Translations under genes and position numbers: made by a program | Notes under the pieces: model-generated | Seen by the model: the letters and a program-made list of their open reading frames with translations, nothing else | What the model was told of the DNA's origin: nothing | Database searches by the model: none | Part shown: positions 1 through 8,530 of the stretch, piece by piece | Numbering within the stretch: the first letter of the stretch is position 1 | Layout of the letters: every line of letters starts with the position of its first letter | Assembly: GCA_040081715.1 (NCBI GenBank) | Contig: JBEBFY010000017.1 | Location: 1-64,000, forward strand | Source: CANKJK01 sp040081715 | Lineage (GTDB): Bacteria > Acidobacteriota > Vicinamibacteria > Vicinamibacterales > UBA2999 | Reading direction: 5' to 3' | Length of the DNA stretch: 64,000 nt

Positions 1-344
1 TGCTGGTGCGTGTGGAAACCCCAGCATGAAGGTTGTTGATGTCCCTGTCGATCCCCGCGCCCGTTTCGACCGACTGCTTAAGATCCTACCTATGAGGCGG
101 TATTAGTGCGCCTCGTTAACGGAAGGGCGGTTATGCGCTCCTTGGCCCTGACACAGCACGGATTAGTGGGGTACGGCCATCACACACTCGCATGCTGCCA
201 GGATCACGGTATGGCCGAGCACATGAGACGGCCGTCGCGAGGGCCGCGTATCGTGTCGAAGGCAGACCTCCAGCTTCTCGGACGCCCACTGTGTTATGGA
301 CTGGGCTGACCGTGGAGCGTGGGCGGATGGCTACGCCGCGTAGT
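1..344. other. Gene-poor window edge, probable flank of decayed insertion sequence
   Basis: No convincing gene is visible in this stretch. A 26-codon open frame (26-106, plus strand) begins with ATG and ends in TAG, but it has no recognisable family and could be chance. The remaining frames are short and lack the codon bias of the neighbouring genes. Because the adjacent segment is a mutated IS91-type transposase, this stretch may be the rest of that element or older mobile DNA; that is inference. No terminal repeats could be identified, and any insertion boundary may lie outside the window. Confidence 0.4.
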
Positions 345-660
345 CGCCCCCGGGGTGGCGCGCGGGCCGGCCGTGCCTGGGGCACCTCGGCGGGGAGGCC
401 GAGGTGGCGCAAGATGCGCTGGGTCAAAGCCGACTCGTCGAGGAACGTGATCAGTAGAACGCACCCAGCCGCAGTGGGGACAGTCGCCGCGGGGTGAAAC
501 GCCAGGTATCCGTCGGCCGCACGGGCGAACATCCCGTCGAGCACAAGCGCGTGGATGTGGACGTTGAGATTGAGCGCGCCCCCGAATCGCTGCACGATTG
601 CGACGGCGTCACCGCGCGGGTCCAGGAGACCGCAGGCAGGCTCAAGACCTCCTGGCGCCG
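345..660 (-). pseudogene. Remnant of IS91-family (Y2-type) transposase, internally deleted and frameshifted
   Basis: Read on the minus strand, a segment around 500-640 encodes GDAVAIVQRFGGALNLNVHI followed by HALVLDGMF. This closely follows the conserved IS91/IS801-type transposase motif (QRFGSALNLNxHxHxLxLDG). Shortly after it, a zinc-ribbon half (CPHCG, in a different frame near 470-480) and the typical C-terminal stretch RILRHLGLPAEVPQARPARAPP appear. In intact members about a hundred or more residues, including the catalytic region, lie between these blocks. Here they are almost adjacent and partly out of frame, so the gene has suffered an internal deletion and at least one frameshift. 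The N-terminal half upstream of 660 is not recognisable. It is non-functional and marks past mobile-element activity next to the heme/PQQ gene. Confidence 0.72.
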
Positions 661-725
661 AAGCCCCTCCCCTTACAGGACAATGCGACCAGTCGATCCG
701 TGCCGCAGCCGCCGCACGGGCAAGC

Positions 726-2603
726 TCAGCGTTCCGGTTCGAACGCCAGCAGGACGTTTCCGGGAGCGTTGCCGCCGATGGCGGCGTATCCCGAGTTCAG
801 GAAGAACAGGCCGTTGGCCACCACGGGCCCCGGTCCGTTGATCATGCCACCCCGGCCCTGCACGCCGTTGACGGTCGTGTAGTCGCGCACCGAGTTGTAC
901 TCCCACAGCAGCGCGCCGTCCTTGGTGGCGTAGGCGCGCATCATGCCGTCGAGCGAGCCCGAGAAGACGACGCCAGGAATCACCGTGACGGCGGCGGACT
1001 GCGCGGGCGCGCACGCGCCCTCCGCCGGGCAGCCGGGCCGAACACTCCACACCTTCTCTCCAGTCGCGAGGGCCAGTGCCGTCAATCCACCGGCCTCGCG
1101 GCCGAGGGGCTGGTCCGAGTTGGCAAAGTAGCCGTGCTGGTCGTCGGCCGCCGGGCCGAACTGCACGCCACCGGTGGAGCTTCCGCGCCCCACGCGCTGC
1201 TGCCAGAGGATCTCGCCCTTTCTGTCTGGGTCGAAGGCCCACGCGATGCCGGACTTCTGGCCCGCGATGATCACGTCCTTCCCGTTCGGCATCCGCCGCA
1301 GGATCGGGTTGGCGCCGAAGTCGAAGTCGGGGCCCATGTTCTCGGGGCACGTTTCCGACTTCGGATTCTGCTGCGCGCACGCGGTCAGCCAGACGTCGCC
1401 CTTGAGCACCTGCCGGACCCAGGCGCGCCGCCCCGTCTTCAGCTCGAAGGCGATGATGGCGTCGCTGCTGCCGTCGTCCGGGTGGCTGTAGGCATCACCG
1501 GTCGCCACATAGAGCAGCTTCCGCTTCGGATCGATGGTCACGGCCGACCAGATTGCCGAGCCGGACGGCCCGTAGAGCTGCGTGCCGATGGAAGTCTTCT
1601 TTGTCGGGGCGGGCGGCGTGGGAATCGTGTAGCCCATCCAGAGGCGCTTGCCCGTGACCGCGTCGTACGCCACCACGCTCCCGCGGAACGTGCAGCACGG
1701 ATAGTTGGGCTGGCCGCCGGCTGATTCCTCCCCTGACGAGATGGGGACGTAGAGCCGGCCGTCGTAGAGGGCCGGCGCGCCTGTGATCCGCGTCAACGGG
1801 TGCGGCTCCGGCCGGTCGGACCAGAGCTGTTCTCCGGTGCCCGCGTCGAGTGCATAGACATTGCCGGAGGCGTCCGCGAAGTAGACGGCCCGGCGCCTCG
1901 ACCCGGTCCTCGACCCGCCGGACTTGAGCGGGCCGACGCTCATCGCCGTGCGCACACCGGACCGTGCCTGGAAGGACCAGTGCACGCATCCCGTCTCGAC
2001 ATCGAGCGCGTAGACGTATCCCGAGTCCGAACCCGCATACACACGGCCGTCGACGACCGCGGGCTGACCGTAGGCGGACGCCGTGCGTGGGAAGCCGAAG
2101 GCCCACTTCAATTTCAGCCGCGGCACGTCGGCGGCTGTCATCCCCGGCGACGGCTGGAAGCGCGAGTTGCCGGCGTCAACGCCCCAGCCGTTCCAGTCCG
2201 CGCCTACCCTGCGCCTGGCCGCTGGCGCGGGGCTCGCGCACCGGTTCGGCATGTTGCGGGCGTCGCCGATGGTAGGGTCACCGAACGGGCGGCCGGAGAG
2301 GTACACCGCCATCGTGCGCTTCTGATCGTCGGAGAGGGAGCTGGCCTGCGAGATCATCTTGCCGGTCGTCAGGGCCGCCAGGATGGACTCCGGCGCGAAG
2401 CCACGGAGCGCATCGCGGCCGGGCGCGCGCTCTACGGTTCCCGAATCATGGCAGCCCGAGCAGTGCCGCACGTAGAGCGGGAGCGCCGTTGTGACAGGCA
2501 GCGGCGCCTGAAGCGTCTGCGCACCAGCGTGACCCGCGGCAAGGGCAAGCGTAGCCAGCAGGAACACGGTCGACGGTCTGGTCAGCACTCGGGGAATCGG
2601 CAT
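726..2603 (-). CDS. Secreted cytochrome c / PQQ-type beta-propeller dehydrogenase-like protein
   Basis: This 625-residue protein starts with a signal peptide (about residues 1-28, ending ...AGHAGAQ). A small cytochrome c domain follows, with one heme site CSGCH (about residue 52) and a likely axial Met in the segment GKMISQ. From about residue 135 to the C-terminus it is a PQQ-like eight-bladed propeller, with repeated blades of the form VYALDxxTG...W, for example GYVYALDVETGCVHW and VVAYDAVTGKRLW. The family includes polyvinyl-alcohol and other quinohemoprotein dehydrogenases and BamB-like propellers; the substrate cannot be told from sequence. It acts in the periplasm, with electrons probably passing to the heme. 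It is paralogous to the protein at 6425-8335. It is divergent from the gluconolactonase-like gene, so lactone formation followed by hydrolysis is a plausible joint role (inference). Confidence 0.85.
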   Translation of the reverse strand: MPIPRVLTRPSTVFLLATLALAAGHAGAQTLQAPLPVTTALPLYVRHCSGCHDSGTVERAPGRDALRGFAPESILAALTTGKMISQASSLSDDQKRTMAVYLSGRPFGDPTIGDARNMPNRCASPAPAARRRVGADWNGWGVDAGNSRFQPSPGMTAADVPRLKLKWAFGFPRTASAYGQPAVVDGRVYAGSDSGYVYALDVETGCVHWSFQARSGVRTAMSVGPLKSGGSRTGSRRRAVYFADASGNVYALDAGTGEQLWSDRPEPHPLTRITGAPALYDGRLYVPISSGEESAGGQPNYPCCTFRGSVVAYDAVTGKRLWMGYTIPTPPAPTKKTSIGTQLYGPSGSAIWSAVTIDPKRKLLYVATGDAYSHPDDGSSDAIIAFELKTGRRAWVRQVLKGDVWLTACAQQNPKSETCPENMGPDFDFGANPILRRMPNGKDVIIAGQKSGIAWAFDPDRKGEILWQQRVGRGSSTGGVQFGPAADDQHGYFANSDQPLGREAGGLTALALATGEKVWSVRPGCPAEGACAPAQSAAVTVIPGVVFSGSLDGMMRAYATKDGALLWEYNSVRDYTTVNGVQGRGGMINGPGPVVANGLFFLNSGYAAIGGNAPGNVLLAFEPER

Positions 2604-2612
2604 GGTGCGCGG

Positions 2613-2618
2613 ATTCTA
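2613..2618 (-). promoter_or_regulatory. Candidate -10 element for leaderless transcription
   Basis: On the minus strand TAGAAT lies nine bases before the ATG at 2603, putting the predicted +1 about three bases from the start codon. There is no Shine-Dalgarno sequence between them. No good -35 hexamer is visible at 16-18 bases upstream. The same TAGANT pattern abuts other starts in the window. Confidence 0.4.
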
Positions 2619-2657
2619 CGCGAGAGCAGGAAGTGAGCGCTCCCCTGATCGGGTCAC

Positions 2658-2687
2658 TTGCCCACGCCGTCGCCCCGGGGGTAGCAT
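2658..2687 (+). promoter_or_regulatory. Candidate promoter of lactonase-hydrolase operon
   Basis: TTGCCC (2658-2663) and TAGCAT (2682-2687) are separated by 18 bases. The predicted transcript starts near 2694, giving a leader of about 20 bases that contains TTGAGG ahead of the ATG at 2714. This placement supports the downstream ATG as the true start, because an earlier in-frame GTG at 2633 would lie upstream of the promoter. Confidence 0.4.
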
Positions 2688-2713
2688 CCGCCACCTTCCC
2701 CTTGAGGCACCCT

Positions 2714-3724
2714 ATGCACCTGACCTCTGCTGCGGCCACCCGACTGCTCACCCTGATCCTCGCCTGCACCGCGATGTCGCTGACCGCGCAGACACCGGAT
2801 CCGGTGTCGGTCGAGCGTCGTGACACGGCCCTGGACGCACTCATCGCCCCCGGTGCAAAGCCGGAGCTGGTCCAGGGCGACTACTTCGGCTTCGTGGAGG
2901 GGCCGGTGTGGGTGCAGCAAGGTGGATACCTGCTCTTCAGCGACGTGGCGGCCAACCGGATCTACAAGTGGACGCCCGCGGGCGCTCTCTCCACGTTCCT
3001 CGACAAAAGCGGGTTCACCGGGGCCGACAGCTCGACGGCCGGCATGGAGGTGAACAACGGACGCCTCCATGTGATCGTCCTCGGGTCCAACGGCATCACG
3101 ATCGACGGAGAGGGCCGCGTGGTCTTCTGCGCGCATGGGGACCGCGCCGTCAAGCGCGTAGAGAAGAACGGCGCAGTGACCGTGCTGGCTGACCGGATCG
3201 ACGGCAAGCGCTTCTCCGGCCCGAACGACCTCGTGTACCGAGCCGACGGCACGCTCTACTTCACGGATTTCGTCGGCGGGTTGCGAGGTGGCGCCGCGAG
3301 TCCCCTCAGGGAGATTCCCTACGGTGGGCTCTACATGCTCAAGGGCGGCACGCCGAACGGCCTCGCCTTCTCGCCCGACGAGCGCACGCTCTACCTGGGC
3401 GCCGGCGCCAACATCGTCAAGTACGACGTGCAGACGGACGGTTCGCTCAGCAACCGTCGGGTGCATATCGACATGAGCCTCGAGAAGATGCCCGGTGCCG
3501 CCGATGGGATGAAAGTCGACACACAGGGCAACGTCTACACGACTGGCCCGGGCGGTGTTTGGGTGGTCTCGCCTGCCGGCAAGCACCTCGGCACGATCCG
3601 GGTGCCGGGCGTCGCTAATCTCGCCTTCGGCGGTGCCGACGGCCGCACCATTTACTTCATGGCCCGCCGCGACATCTATCGGCTGCCGGTGAAGATCGCC
3701 GGCCGGGCGCCAGGGAGCAGGTAA
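2714..3724 (+). CDS. Secreted SMP-30/gluconolactonase-like hydrolase
   Basis: This 336-residue protein belongs to the SMP-30/gluconolactonase/LRE family of six-bladed propeller lactonases, which open sugar lactones using one divalent metal. The chosen ATG follows a GAGG-type site and begins a clear signal peptide (MHLTSAAATRLLTLILACTA...), so the enzyme is exported. Family landmarks are visible: EGPVW near the N-terminus (metal-binding Glu), GPNDLVYRADGTLYFTD in mid-protein (Asn and Asp ligands), PNGLAFSPDE, and DGMKVDTQGNVYTT toward the end. An in-frame start 81 bases upstream would add a non-signal-like N-terminus and is rejected. Two bases separate its stop from the next gene's ATG, so the two are co-transcribed. 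With sugar or alcohol dehydrogenases nearby it could hydrolyse their lactone products (inference). Confidence 0.85.
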   Translation: MHLTSAAATRLLTLILACTAMSLTAQTPDPVSVERRDTALDALIAPGAKPELVQGDYFGFVEGPVWVQQGGYLLFSDVAANRIYKWTPAGALSTFLDKSGFTGADSSTAGMEVNNGRLHVIVLGSNGITIDGEGRVVFCAHGDRAVKRVEKNGAVTVLADRIDGKRFSGPNDLVYRADGTLYFTDFVGGLRGGAASPLREIPYGGLYMLKGGTPNGLAFSPDERTLYLGAGANIVKYDVQTDGSLSNRRVHIDMSLEKMPGAADGMKVDTQGNVYTTGPGGVWVVSPAGKHLGTIRVPGVANLAFGGADGRTIYFMARRDIYRLPVKIAGRAPGSR

Positions 3725-3726
3725 CG

Positions 3727-5178
3727 ATGGGTACGCAGACAGCACGAAGAACACTGCAAAGGACACTGATCTGCGCGCTGACGCTGACGGGCCTCGGGGC
3801 ACCACTCGCCGGCGCGCCCGCTATCAGCAACCCGGCGGTGAGCCGCCCCGTCACGACCGAAGGCTCGGGCCGTCCGTTCGGCGCGTTGCTGGCCAAGGAC
3901 CTTCCGCCGGGATACGTGGAAGAGGAGCGGTTCTTCTCGGGCACGGCCACCTCCTACGCCCGCGCCGGTGAATGGACCACCGATGGCAGATGGGGCGTGA
4001 CACCGGCGACGTCTGCCGCCTACACCGTGCGCATGCTGGTGAGGCGGCCCCACGAGGCGAGCCGCTTCAACGGCATCGTCGTGATGGAGTGGCTGAACGT
4101 GTCGGGTCAGCGTGAAGGCGCAGCCGACTACCCGATGATGGAAGACGAGCTCGTCCGGGGCGGTTATGCCTGGATCGGCGTGGGAGCGCAGGTCGGCGGC
4201 GTCAACGGCCCAGTCGGCCTCAAGGCCACCGACACGGTGCGCTACGCCTCTCTCGTGCATCCGGGCGACCCGTTCTCGTTCGACATCTTCGCGCAAGCTG
4301 CGCAGGCGATCAGGCATCCGAAGGGCGTCAACCCGCTCGAGGGTCTGCGCGTGCGGACGATGATCGCGGCCGGCCGTTCGCAGTCGGCGTTCCGGCTGGT
4401 CACCTTCATCAACGCCCTCCATCCCCGCGCACGGGTCTTTGACGCCTACTTTCTCCACAGCAGGGGTGGCAACGCGTCGGGCCTGAGCGCCGACTCACTG
4501 GCCAAGATCAACGAGCAGACGCCAACCGGCGCGCAGATCAGGACCGACATCGACGTGCCGGTCTTCGACCTCCAGACCGAGGGCGACATGGTGGCCTTGC
4601 GCTCCCACGTGACCCGCCAGCCAGCCAGCGCGCGCTATCGGCGATGGGAGATCGCCGGTGGCGCGCACGCCGAAACGCCGCGCTGGATCGTGGAGACGCC
4701 ACCGGCGCTCGACCGCGGTCCGAACTGCAAGGAGGCCGTCAACGCCGTGCCCCATCACGCCTTCGTCAAGGCAGGGCTCGTGGCACTCACCCGCTGGGTG
4801 CGGGACGGGGTTGCCCCGCGCCAGTCTCCGGAGATTGAGCTGACCGACGTGGCGGCGGAAGACCCGATCGCACGAGACCGGCACGGTAACGCGAAAGGCG
4901 GCATCCGGACGCCGGAGATTGAGGTACCCACTGCGCGGCTGGACGGCCGGATCAACGAGGCGGTCAACACCACGCCGGGCATGCCGAATTCCTGCTTTCT
5001 GTATGGGCACACCGTGCCCTTTGACGCAGCCGCGCTCAAGGCGCTGTACCCCTCGCGAGAGGCGTTCGCAGATCCGTTTACACGAGCGGTCAGGTCGCTG
5101 GAAGCCGACGGCTACTGGTTGAAGCCGGATGCCGAGGCCGCCCTGCGCGCCCTGGGTGCGTCGCGCATCGGCCACTGA
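3727..5178 (+). CDS. Secreted alpha/beta hydrolase domain protein (PF20091-like)
   Basis: The product is 483 residues with an N-terminal signal peptide (cleavage near ...LGAPLAGAPA). It resembles the large alpha/beta hydrolase domain family common in Acidobacteriota and Actinobacteria. Signposts are VVMEWLNVSG in the first third, the nucleophile elbow AAGRSQSAFRL near residue 218 (Ser in G-R-S-Q-S), and a late His region GGAHAETPRW. Such proteins are predicted esterases, but none of the visible features fixes the substrate. The ATG is two bases after the lactonase stop, so the two form an operon. It runs convergently into pgeF with only 15 bases between stops and no obvious terminator. Confidence 0.78.
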   Translation: MGTQTARRTLQRTLICALTLTGLGAPLAGAPAISNPAVSRPVTTEGSGRPFGALLAKDLPPGYVEEERFFSGTATSYARAGEWTTDGRWGVTPATSAAYTVRMLVRRPHEASRFNGIVVMEWLNVSGQREGAADYPMMEDELVRGGYAWIGVGAQVGGVNGPVGLKATDTVRYASLVHPGDPFSFDIFAQAAQAIRHPKGVNPLEGLRVRTMIAAGRSQSAFRLVTFINALHPRARVFDAYFLHSRGGNASGLSADSLAKINEQTPTGAQIRTDIDVPVFDLQTEGDMVALRSHVTRQPASARYRRWEIAGGAHAETPRWIVETPPALDRGPNCKEAVNAVPHHAFVKAGLVALTRWVRDGVAPRQSPEIELTDVAAEDPIARDRHGNAKGGIRTPEIEVPTARLDGRINEAVNTTPGMPNSCFLYGHTVPFDAAALKALYPSREAFADPFTRAVRSLEADGYWLKPDAEAALRALGASRIGH

Positions 5179-5193
5179 GCGCTGGCTACACGT

Positions 5194-6009
5194 TCACGCG
5201 GAGTGGTGCTTCGCGCGAATCACGCCGGCCAGCCGGCCGGTGCTGTCGCGTTCCCGCCTGAACGAAAAGCACAGCGCTGGAGTGCAGGCCGTGCAGACGG
5301 CCGAGTGATGGATGTGCTCCGGCGCAAGGCCAGCCGTCACGAGCTGGTCCTCGGTTGACATCCAGAGATCGAGCATCAGGCGCTCCGCTCCCGAGAACCA
5401 GCGCTCGATGTCCTGCCGGGCGTGGCCTGCGGCCGAGAACTCGCCAACCAGTTCCTCTCCTACGCGGTAGCAGCAGGGCCCGATGCTGGGTCCGATGGCG
5501 GCGACGAGATCCGACGGCCGGGTCCCAAACGCGCGCGTCATCACGCGGACGGCGGCAACAGCCGCCCCGGACGCTGTGCCCCTCCACCCTGCGTGCACGG
5601 CACCCACCGCGCCCGTTCGCCGGTCCGCCAGCAGCAGCGGCACACAGTCCGCGCCGCGGACGGCCAGGGCATAGCCAGCATCGTCCGAGATAAACGCGTC
5701 AGCCTGGGGAGCACCGCCCTCGGGCGAGTCGTCCACCGGCGGATGTTCGCCACCTCGACGGACAGTCACCACGTCCCTGCCATGCACCTGCCGCAGACGG
5801 AGCAGGCGACGCTCGGCCACACCCATCGACTGTGCCAGCGCCTCCCACCCCTCATTGTGCGCATGGCCCGCATCGGGACCGACGCGCAGCGTCAGCACCC
5901 GCGTCGTGAAGAGGTGCTGCGCCACCTCAGCCAGAGGACCGCAGACGAGCGCGGTGCCCCAGGGCTCGGTCGTCCAGTGGAACGCAGGTGGGAGAGACGG
6001 GAGCGGCAT
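5194..6009 (-). CDS. pgeF: PgeF/YfiH/LACC1-family protein (peptidoglycan editing factor, purine nucleoside phosphorylase family)
   Basis: This 271-residue protein has the YfiH/DUF152 family core: GADCVPLLLAD, VHAGWRGTASGA (metal-binding His), IGPSIGPCCYRVG and the C-terminal CTACTPALCFSFRRERDSTGR. Family members bind zinc through one Cys and two His. They have been shown to act as purine nucleoside phosphorylase/adenosine deaminase-like enzymes, and in E. coli YfiH corrects misincorporated residues in peptidoglycan precursors. Length is usual (240-270). It is divergent from acpS with only 24 bases between start codons, so promoters must overlap coding sequence. A role in cell-wall quality control would fit the large wall cluster further along, but the linkage is loose. 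Confidence 0.85.
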   Translation of the reverse strand: MPLPSLPPAFHWTTEPWGTALVCGPLAEVAQHLFTTRVLTLRVGPDAGHAHNEGWEALAQSMGVAERRLLRLRQVHGRDVVTVRRGGEHPPVDDSPEGGAPQADAFISDDAGYALAVRGADCVPLLLADRRTGAVGAVHAGWRGTASGAAVAAVRVMTRAFGTRPSDLVAAIGPSIGPCCYRVGEELVGEFSAAGHARQDIERWFSGAERLMLDLWMSTEDQLVTAGLAPEHIHHSAVCTACTPALCFSFRRERDSTGRLAGVIRAKHHSA

Positions 6010-6033
6010 CAGCGGGATAATGATCGCTCAGGC

Positions 6034-6423
6034 ATGGACATCATCGGAACCGGACTCGATGCCGCTGAGATCGACCGCGTGGCCAGCATGATCGAGCGCT
6101 ACGGCGACCGCTTCGTCCAGCGCATCTTCACCGAGGGTGAGATCGCCTATTGCCGGAGGAAGCGCGACAGCGCAGCGTCGTTTGCTGCTCGCTTCGCCGC
6201 CAAGGAGGCGGCGATGAAGGCGCTCGGCACAGGGCATTCGAACGGCGTGCTCTGGAAGGGCGTGGAGGTGGTGCGCGGCGCGGGCGGCCCGCCCCATCTG
6301 CGGTTTCACGATGGTGCCAAGGTGCGGATGCAGCTGATGGGGGCCACGCGGTCGCTGCTCACGCTCACCCATTCGGGGCCACTCAACCTGGCACTCGCCC
6401 ACGTCCTGCTGATCAAGGACTAA
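6034..6423 (+). CDS. acpS: Holo-[acyl-carrier-protein] synthase
   Basis: AcpS transfers 4'-phosphopantetheine from CoA to the serine of acyl carrier protein, activating fatty-acid synthesis. The 129-residue length is normal. The N-terminal MDIIGTGLDAAEIDRV carries the Mg-binding Asp (residue 9), and RFAAKEAAMKALG carries the second conserved Glu (residue 58). The ATG at 6034 was chosen because it starts exactly at the family N-terminus, although the frame is open far upstream. A GATAAT (6016-6021) just before it could be a -10 with a 6-base leader. Its stop is a single base from the stop of the convergent propeller gene. Confidence 0.92.
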   Translation: MDIIGTGLDAAEIDRVASMIERYGDRFVQRIFTEGEIAYCRRKRDSAASFAARFAAKEAAMKALGTGHSNGVLWKGVEVVRGAGGPPHLRFHDGAKVRMQLMGATRSLLTLTHSGPLNLALAHVLLIKD

Positions 6424-6424
6424 G

Positions 6425-8335
6425 TCAGCGCGCGGCGGGGCGCGGAGCGGCAGGACGCGCTGCGGCCGGCCGAGGGGCCTGTGGCGGTGGGTCGGGCTCG
6501 AACGCCAGCAGCACATTGCCGCCGATGGCGAAGAACGAATAGCCCGAGTTCACAAACACCATCCCGCCAGCGATGGCGGGGCCGGCACCATTCAGGGATC
6601 CACCCTTCGCCTCGATGTTGTTGACGGTGGTGAAGGGCTGTGCGGTGTCCGTCTCCCACAGCACGCGGCCATCCTTGGTGGAATAGGCGCGGAGCATGCC
6701 GTCCAGGCCTCCAGCGAGGATCGCATCCGGCGTGGACGAGATCGCGGCGGACTTCGCCGGGTGGCAATCTGCGCCGGACTGGCTGCACTTCGCGGGGCTC
6801 TTCTGAGCCCACACTTTCTCGCCGGTGTCGAGCCGTAGCGCCACAAGCAGACCTGCCTCTTCCGTCGGGGGCTTGCCGTTGTTGATCATCGGGTAGTCCG
6901 AGATCGGCACATACACGAACGCGTTGTCCGCTGTCATGCCCCACTCGATGCCGCCCCAGAGCGCGCCCTTCGAGAGGTTCACCTTCCACACCTGGGCGCC
7001 CTTGTTGCCGGGGTCGAGTGCGTAGACGTCGCCCGACTTCTGCCCGACGACCACGACGCTCTTTCCGCTGGCCAGCGTCCTCAGAATGATGGAGGCGCCG
7101 ATGTCGAAGTCCGGCCCACCACCCACCGCATCACCCTCGGTGAGCTGGCGCTTCCAAAGCAGGCTCCCGTCCTTGATGGACAACGCCAGCACCGCATCCG
7201 TGGTGTCCGCGGCCGGCCTCGTGAAGCCGTTCCCCGTACCGACGTAGACGGCGCCGCGGGCCAGGTCCACGGTGGGCGCGGCCCAGATGGAGGCGCCGGC
7301 CGGTGCGTAGGTGTCCACGCCGTTCGGCCTGGTCCCGGTCTTCTTCGGCTCCTGCGCGATGGCGTACGCCTTCCAGTGGATCGTGCCGGTGTGCGCATCG
7401 AGCGACACCACGCTCCCCCTGAACGAGCAGCACTCGTAGTTGGGGTTGCCGGCCTGCGCCTCTTCGCCTACGCCCGAGACCGGCACATAGAGCCGGCCGT
7501 CGGCCAGCGTCGGCGTGCCGGTGATGCGGCTCATCGTGTGGTTGTCCGCCTTCTGCCGCCACACGAGCGTGCCTGTGCGTGCGTCCACGGCGTAGACATT
7601 GGCGCGGATGTCGCCGAAGTAAATGAGCGCGCCGCCCGACGTGAACGCGGAGGCGCCGATGACAATGCCGGTGCGGACGGAGGCATCAGCCGCGAACGCC
7701 CAGTGGTAACAGCCGCTCTTCGCGTCGATCGCGTAGACGAGACCGGTTTCGCTCCCAACATACACGCGCCCCGCCGCCACGGTCGGCTGCGAGTAGGCGT
7801 GCGTGGCGCTCGGGTACCCGAACGCCCACTTCAGCTTCAGCTTCGGAATCGATGCCGCAGGCAGGCCCGCCTGGGCCGCGGTCTGGAACCGGCCGTTGCC
7901 GGCGTCCATCCCCCACCCGTTGGAGATCGGTGCCTTCACCAGATCCACGGCCGGCGGAGCCACGTCGCAGCGTCCTTCTGGCGGCGCCAGCGTATCGACG
8001 GCGGCCAGCTTCTTGCCGGTGATGAATTCAGCCACGCGCCGACGATCATCGGTGTTCCAGCCCTTGGTGTGGGGCGCCATCAGGCCCGCGCCGTCGATGA
8101 GGCGATAGACCGCCTCCGGCGACTGCCGCATCCGAATCTCCGCGAGCTTCGGTGCCGGACGCGCACCGGCGTTGGCATCGGGAGCCGGATTGTCCCCGTC
8201 ATCGTGGCACTGGGAGCAGCGATCAATGAAGAGCCGCTGCGCGCTTGCGCCAAGGGTCGTTTGCGCATGGACCGGTGCGGCAACCACCAGCGCGAGCACC
8301 ACACCAACCGCAAGCCTGCCACGTGCCTGTTTCAC
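6425..8335 (-). CDS. Secreted cytochrome c / PQQ-type beta-propeller dehydrogenase-like protein, second paralogue
   Basis: This 636-residue protein starts with GTG at 8335, preceded by a GGAGG site eight bases upstream. Signal peptide: residues 1-24 (...VVAAPVHAQ). The cytochrome c domain has one CSQCH site (about residue 40) and a probable Met ligand in GAGLMAPHTKGW. The rest is a PQQ-like propeller with blade motifs such as VYAIDAKSGCYHW and VYAVDARTGTLVW. It shares order and many segments with the protein at 726-2603 (for example PKLKLKWAFGYP/F, YECCSFRGSVVS versus YPCCTFRGSVVA), so the two arose by duplication. A proline/alanine tail (PPPQAPRPAAARPAAPRPA) at the C-terminus is unique to this copy. 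The substrate is unknown; the periplasm is the likely site. Confidence 0.85.
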   Translation of the reverse strand: MKQARGRLAVGVVLALVVAAPVHAQTTLGASAQRLFIDRCSQCHDDGDNPAPDANAGARPAPKLAEIRMRQSPEAVYRLIDGAGLMAPHTKGWNTDDRRRVAEFITGKKLAAVDTLAPPEGRCDVAPPAVDLVKAPISNGWGMDAGNGRFQTAAQAGLPAASIPKLKLKWAFGYPSATHAYSQPTVAAGRVYVGSETGLVYAIDAKSGCYHWAFAADASVRTGIVIGASAFTSGGALIYFGDIRANVYAVDARTGTLVWRQKADNHTMSRITGTPTLADGRLYVPVSGVGEEAQAGNPNYECCSFRGSVVSLDAHTGTIHWKAYAIAQEPKKTGTRPNGVDTYAPAGASIWAAPTVDLARGAVYVGTGNGFTRPAADTTDAVLALSIKDGSLLWKRQLTEGDAVGGGPDFDIGASIILRTLASGKSVVVVGQKSGDVYALDPGNKGAQVWKVNLSKGALWGGIEWGMTADNAFVYVPISDYPMINNGKPPTEEAGLLVALRLDTGEKVWAQKSPAKCSQSGADCHPAKSAAISSTPDAILAGGLDGMLRAYSTKDGRVLWETDTAQPFTTVNNIEAKGGSLNGAGPAIAGGMVFVNSGYSFFAIGGNVLLAFEPDPPPQAPRPAAARPAAPRPAAR

Positions 8336-8530
8336 TGTCGCCTCCGGGACGGGCCAGTGTAGCAGCCGGGTAACCGGGGTTCACACGCCGAGTCGTGCAG
8401 GTCGCGGGCCAGTTGCCTGCCCTGGAGCAAATGCTGCCGGCTGAGGCAGTTCGGGAGACATCTCATCGAGGCCGGGCCTGGCCAGCGGTGTGCTTCCTCC
8501 GTGGGTGCATTCACTACACAAGGAGGCACT

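Noticed and set aside
555..1724. Long open frame on the plus strand across the first propeller gene
   Set aside because: It lies antisense to a gene with clear cytochrome and propeller motifs; its own sequence is Arg/Ala/His-rich and without domains, as is common for shadow frames in high-GC DNA. The same applies to 10639-12255, 13656-15017, 46899-48935, 50519-52030 and 52670-54286.
5422..6423. A 333-codon version of acpS
   Set aside because: Everything before 6034 is antisense to pgeF; AcpS proteins are about 120-130 residues and start at the GTGLD motif region.
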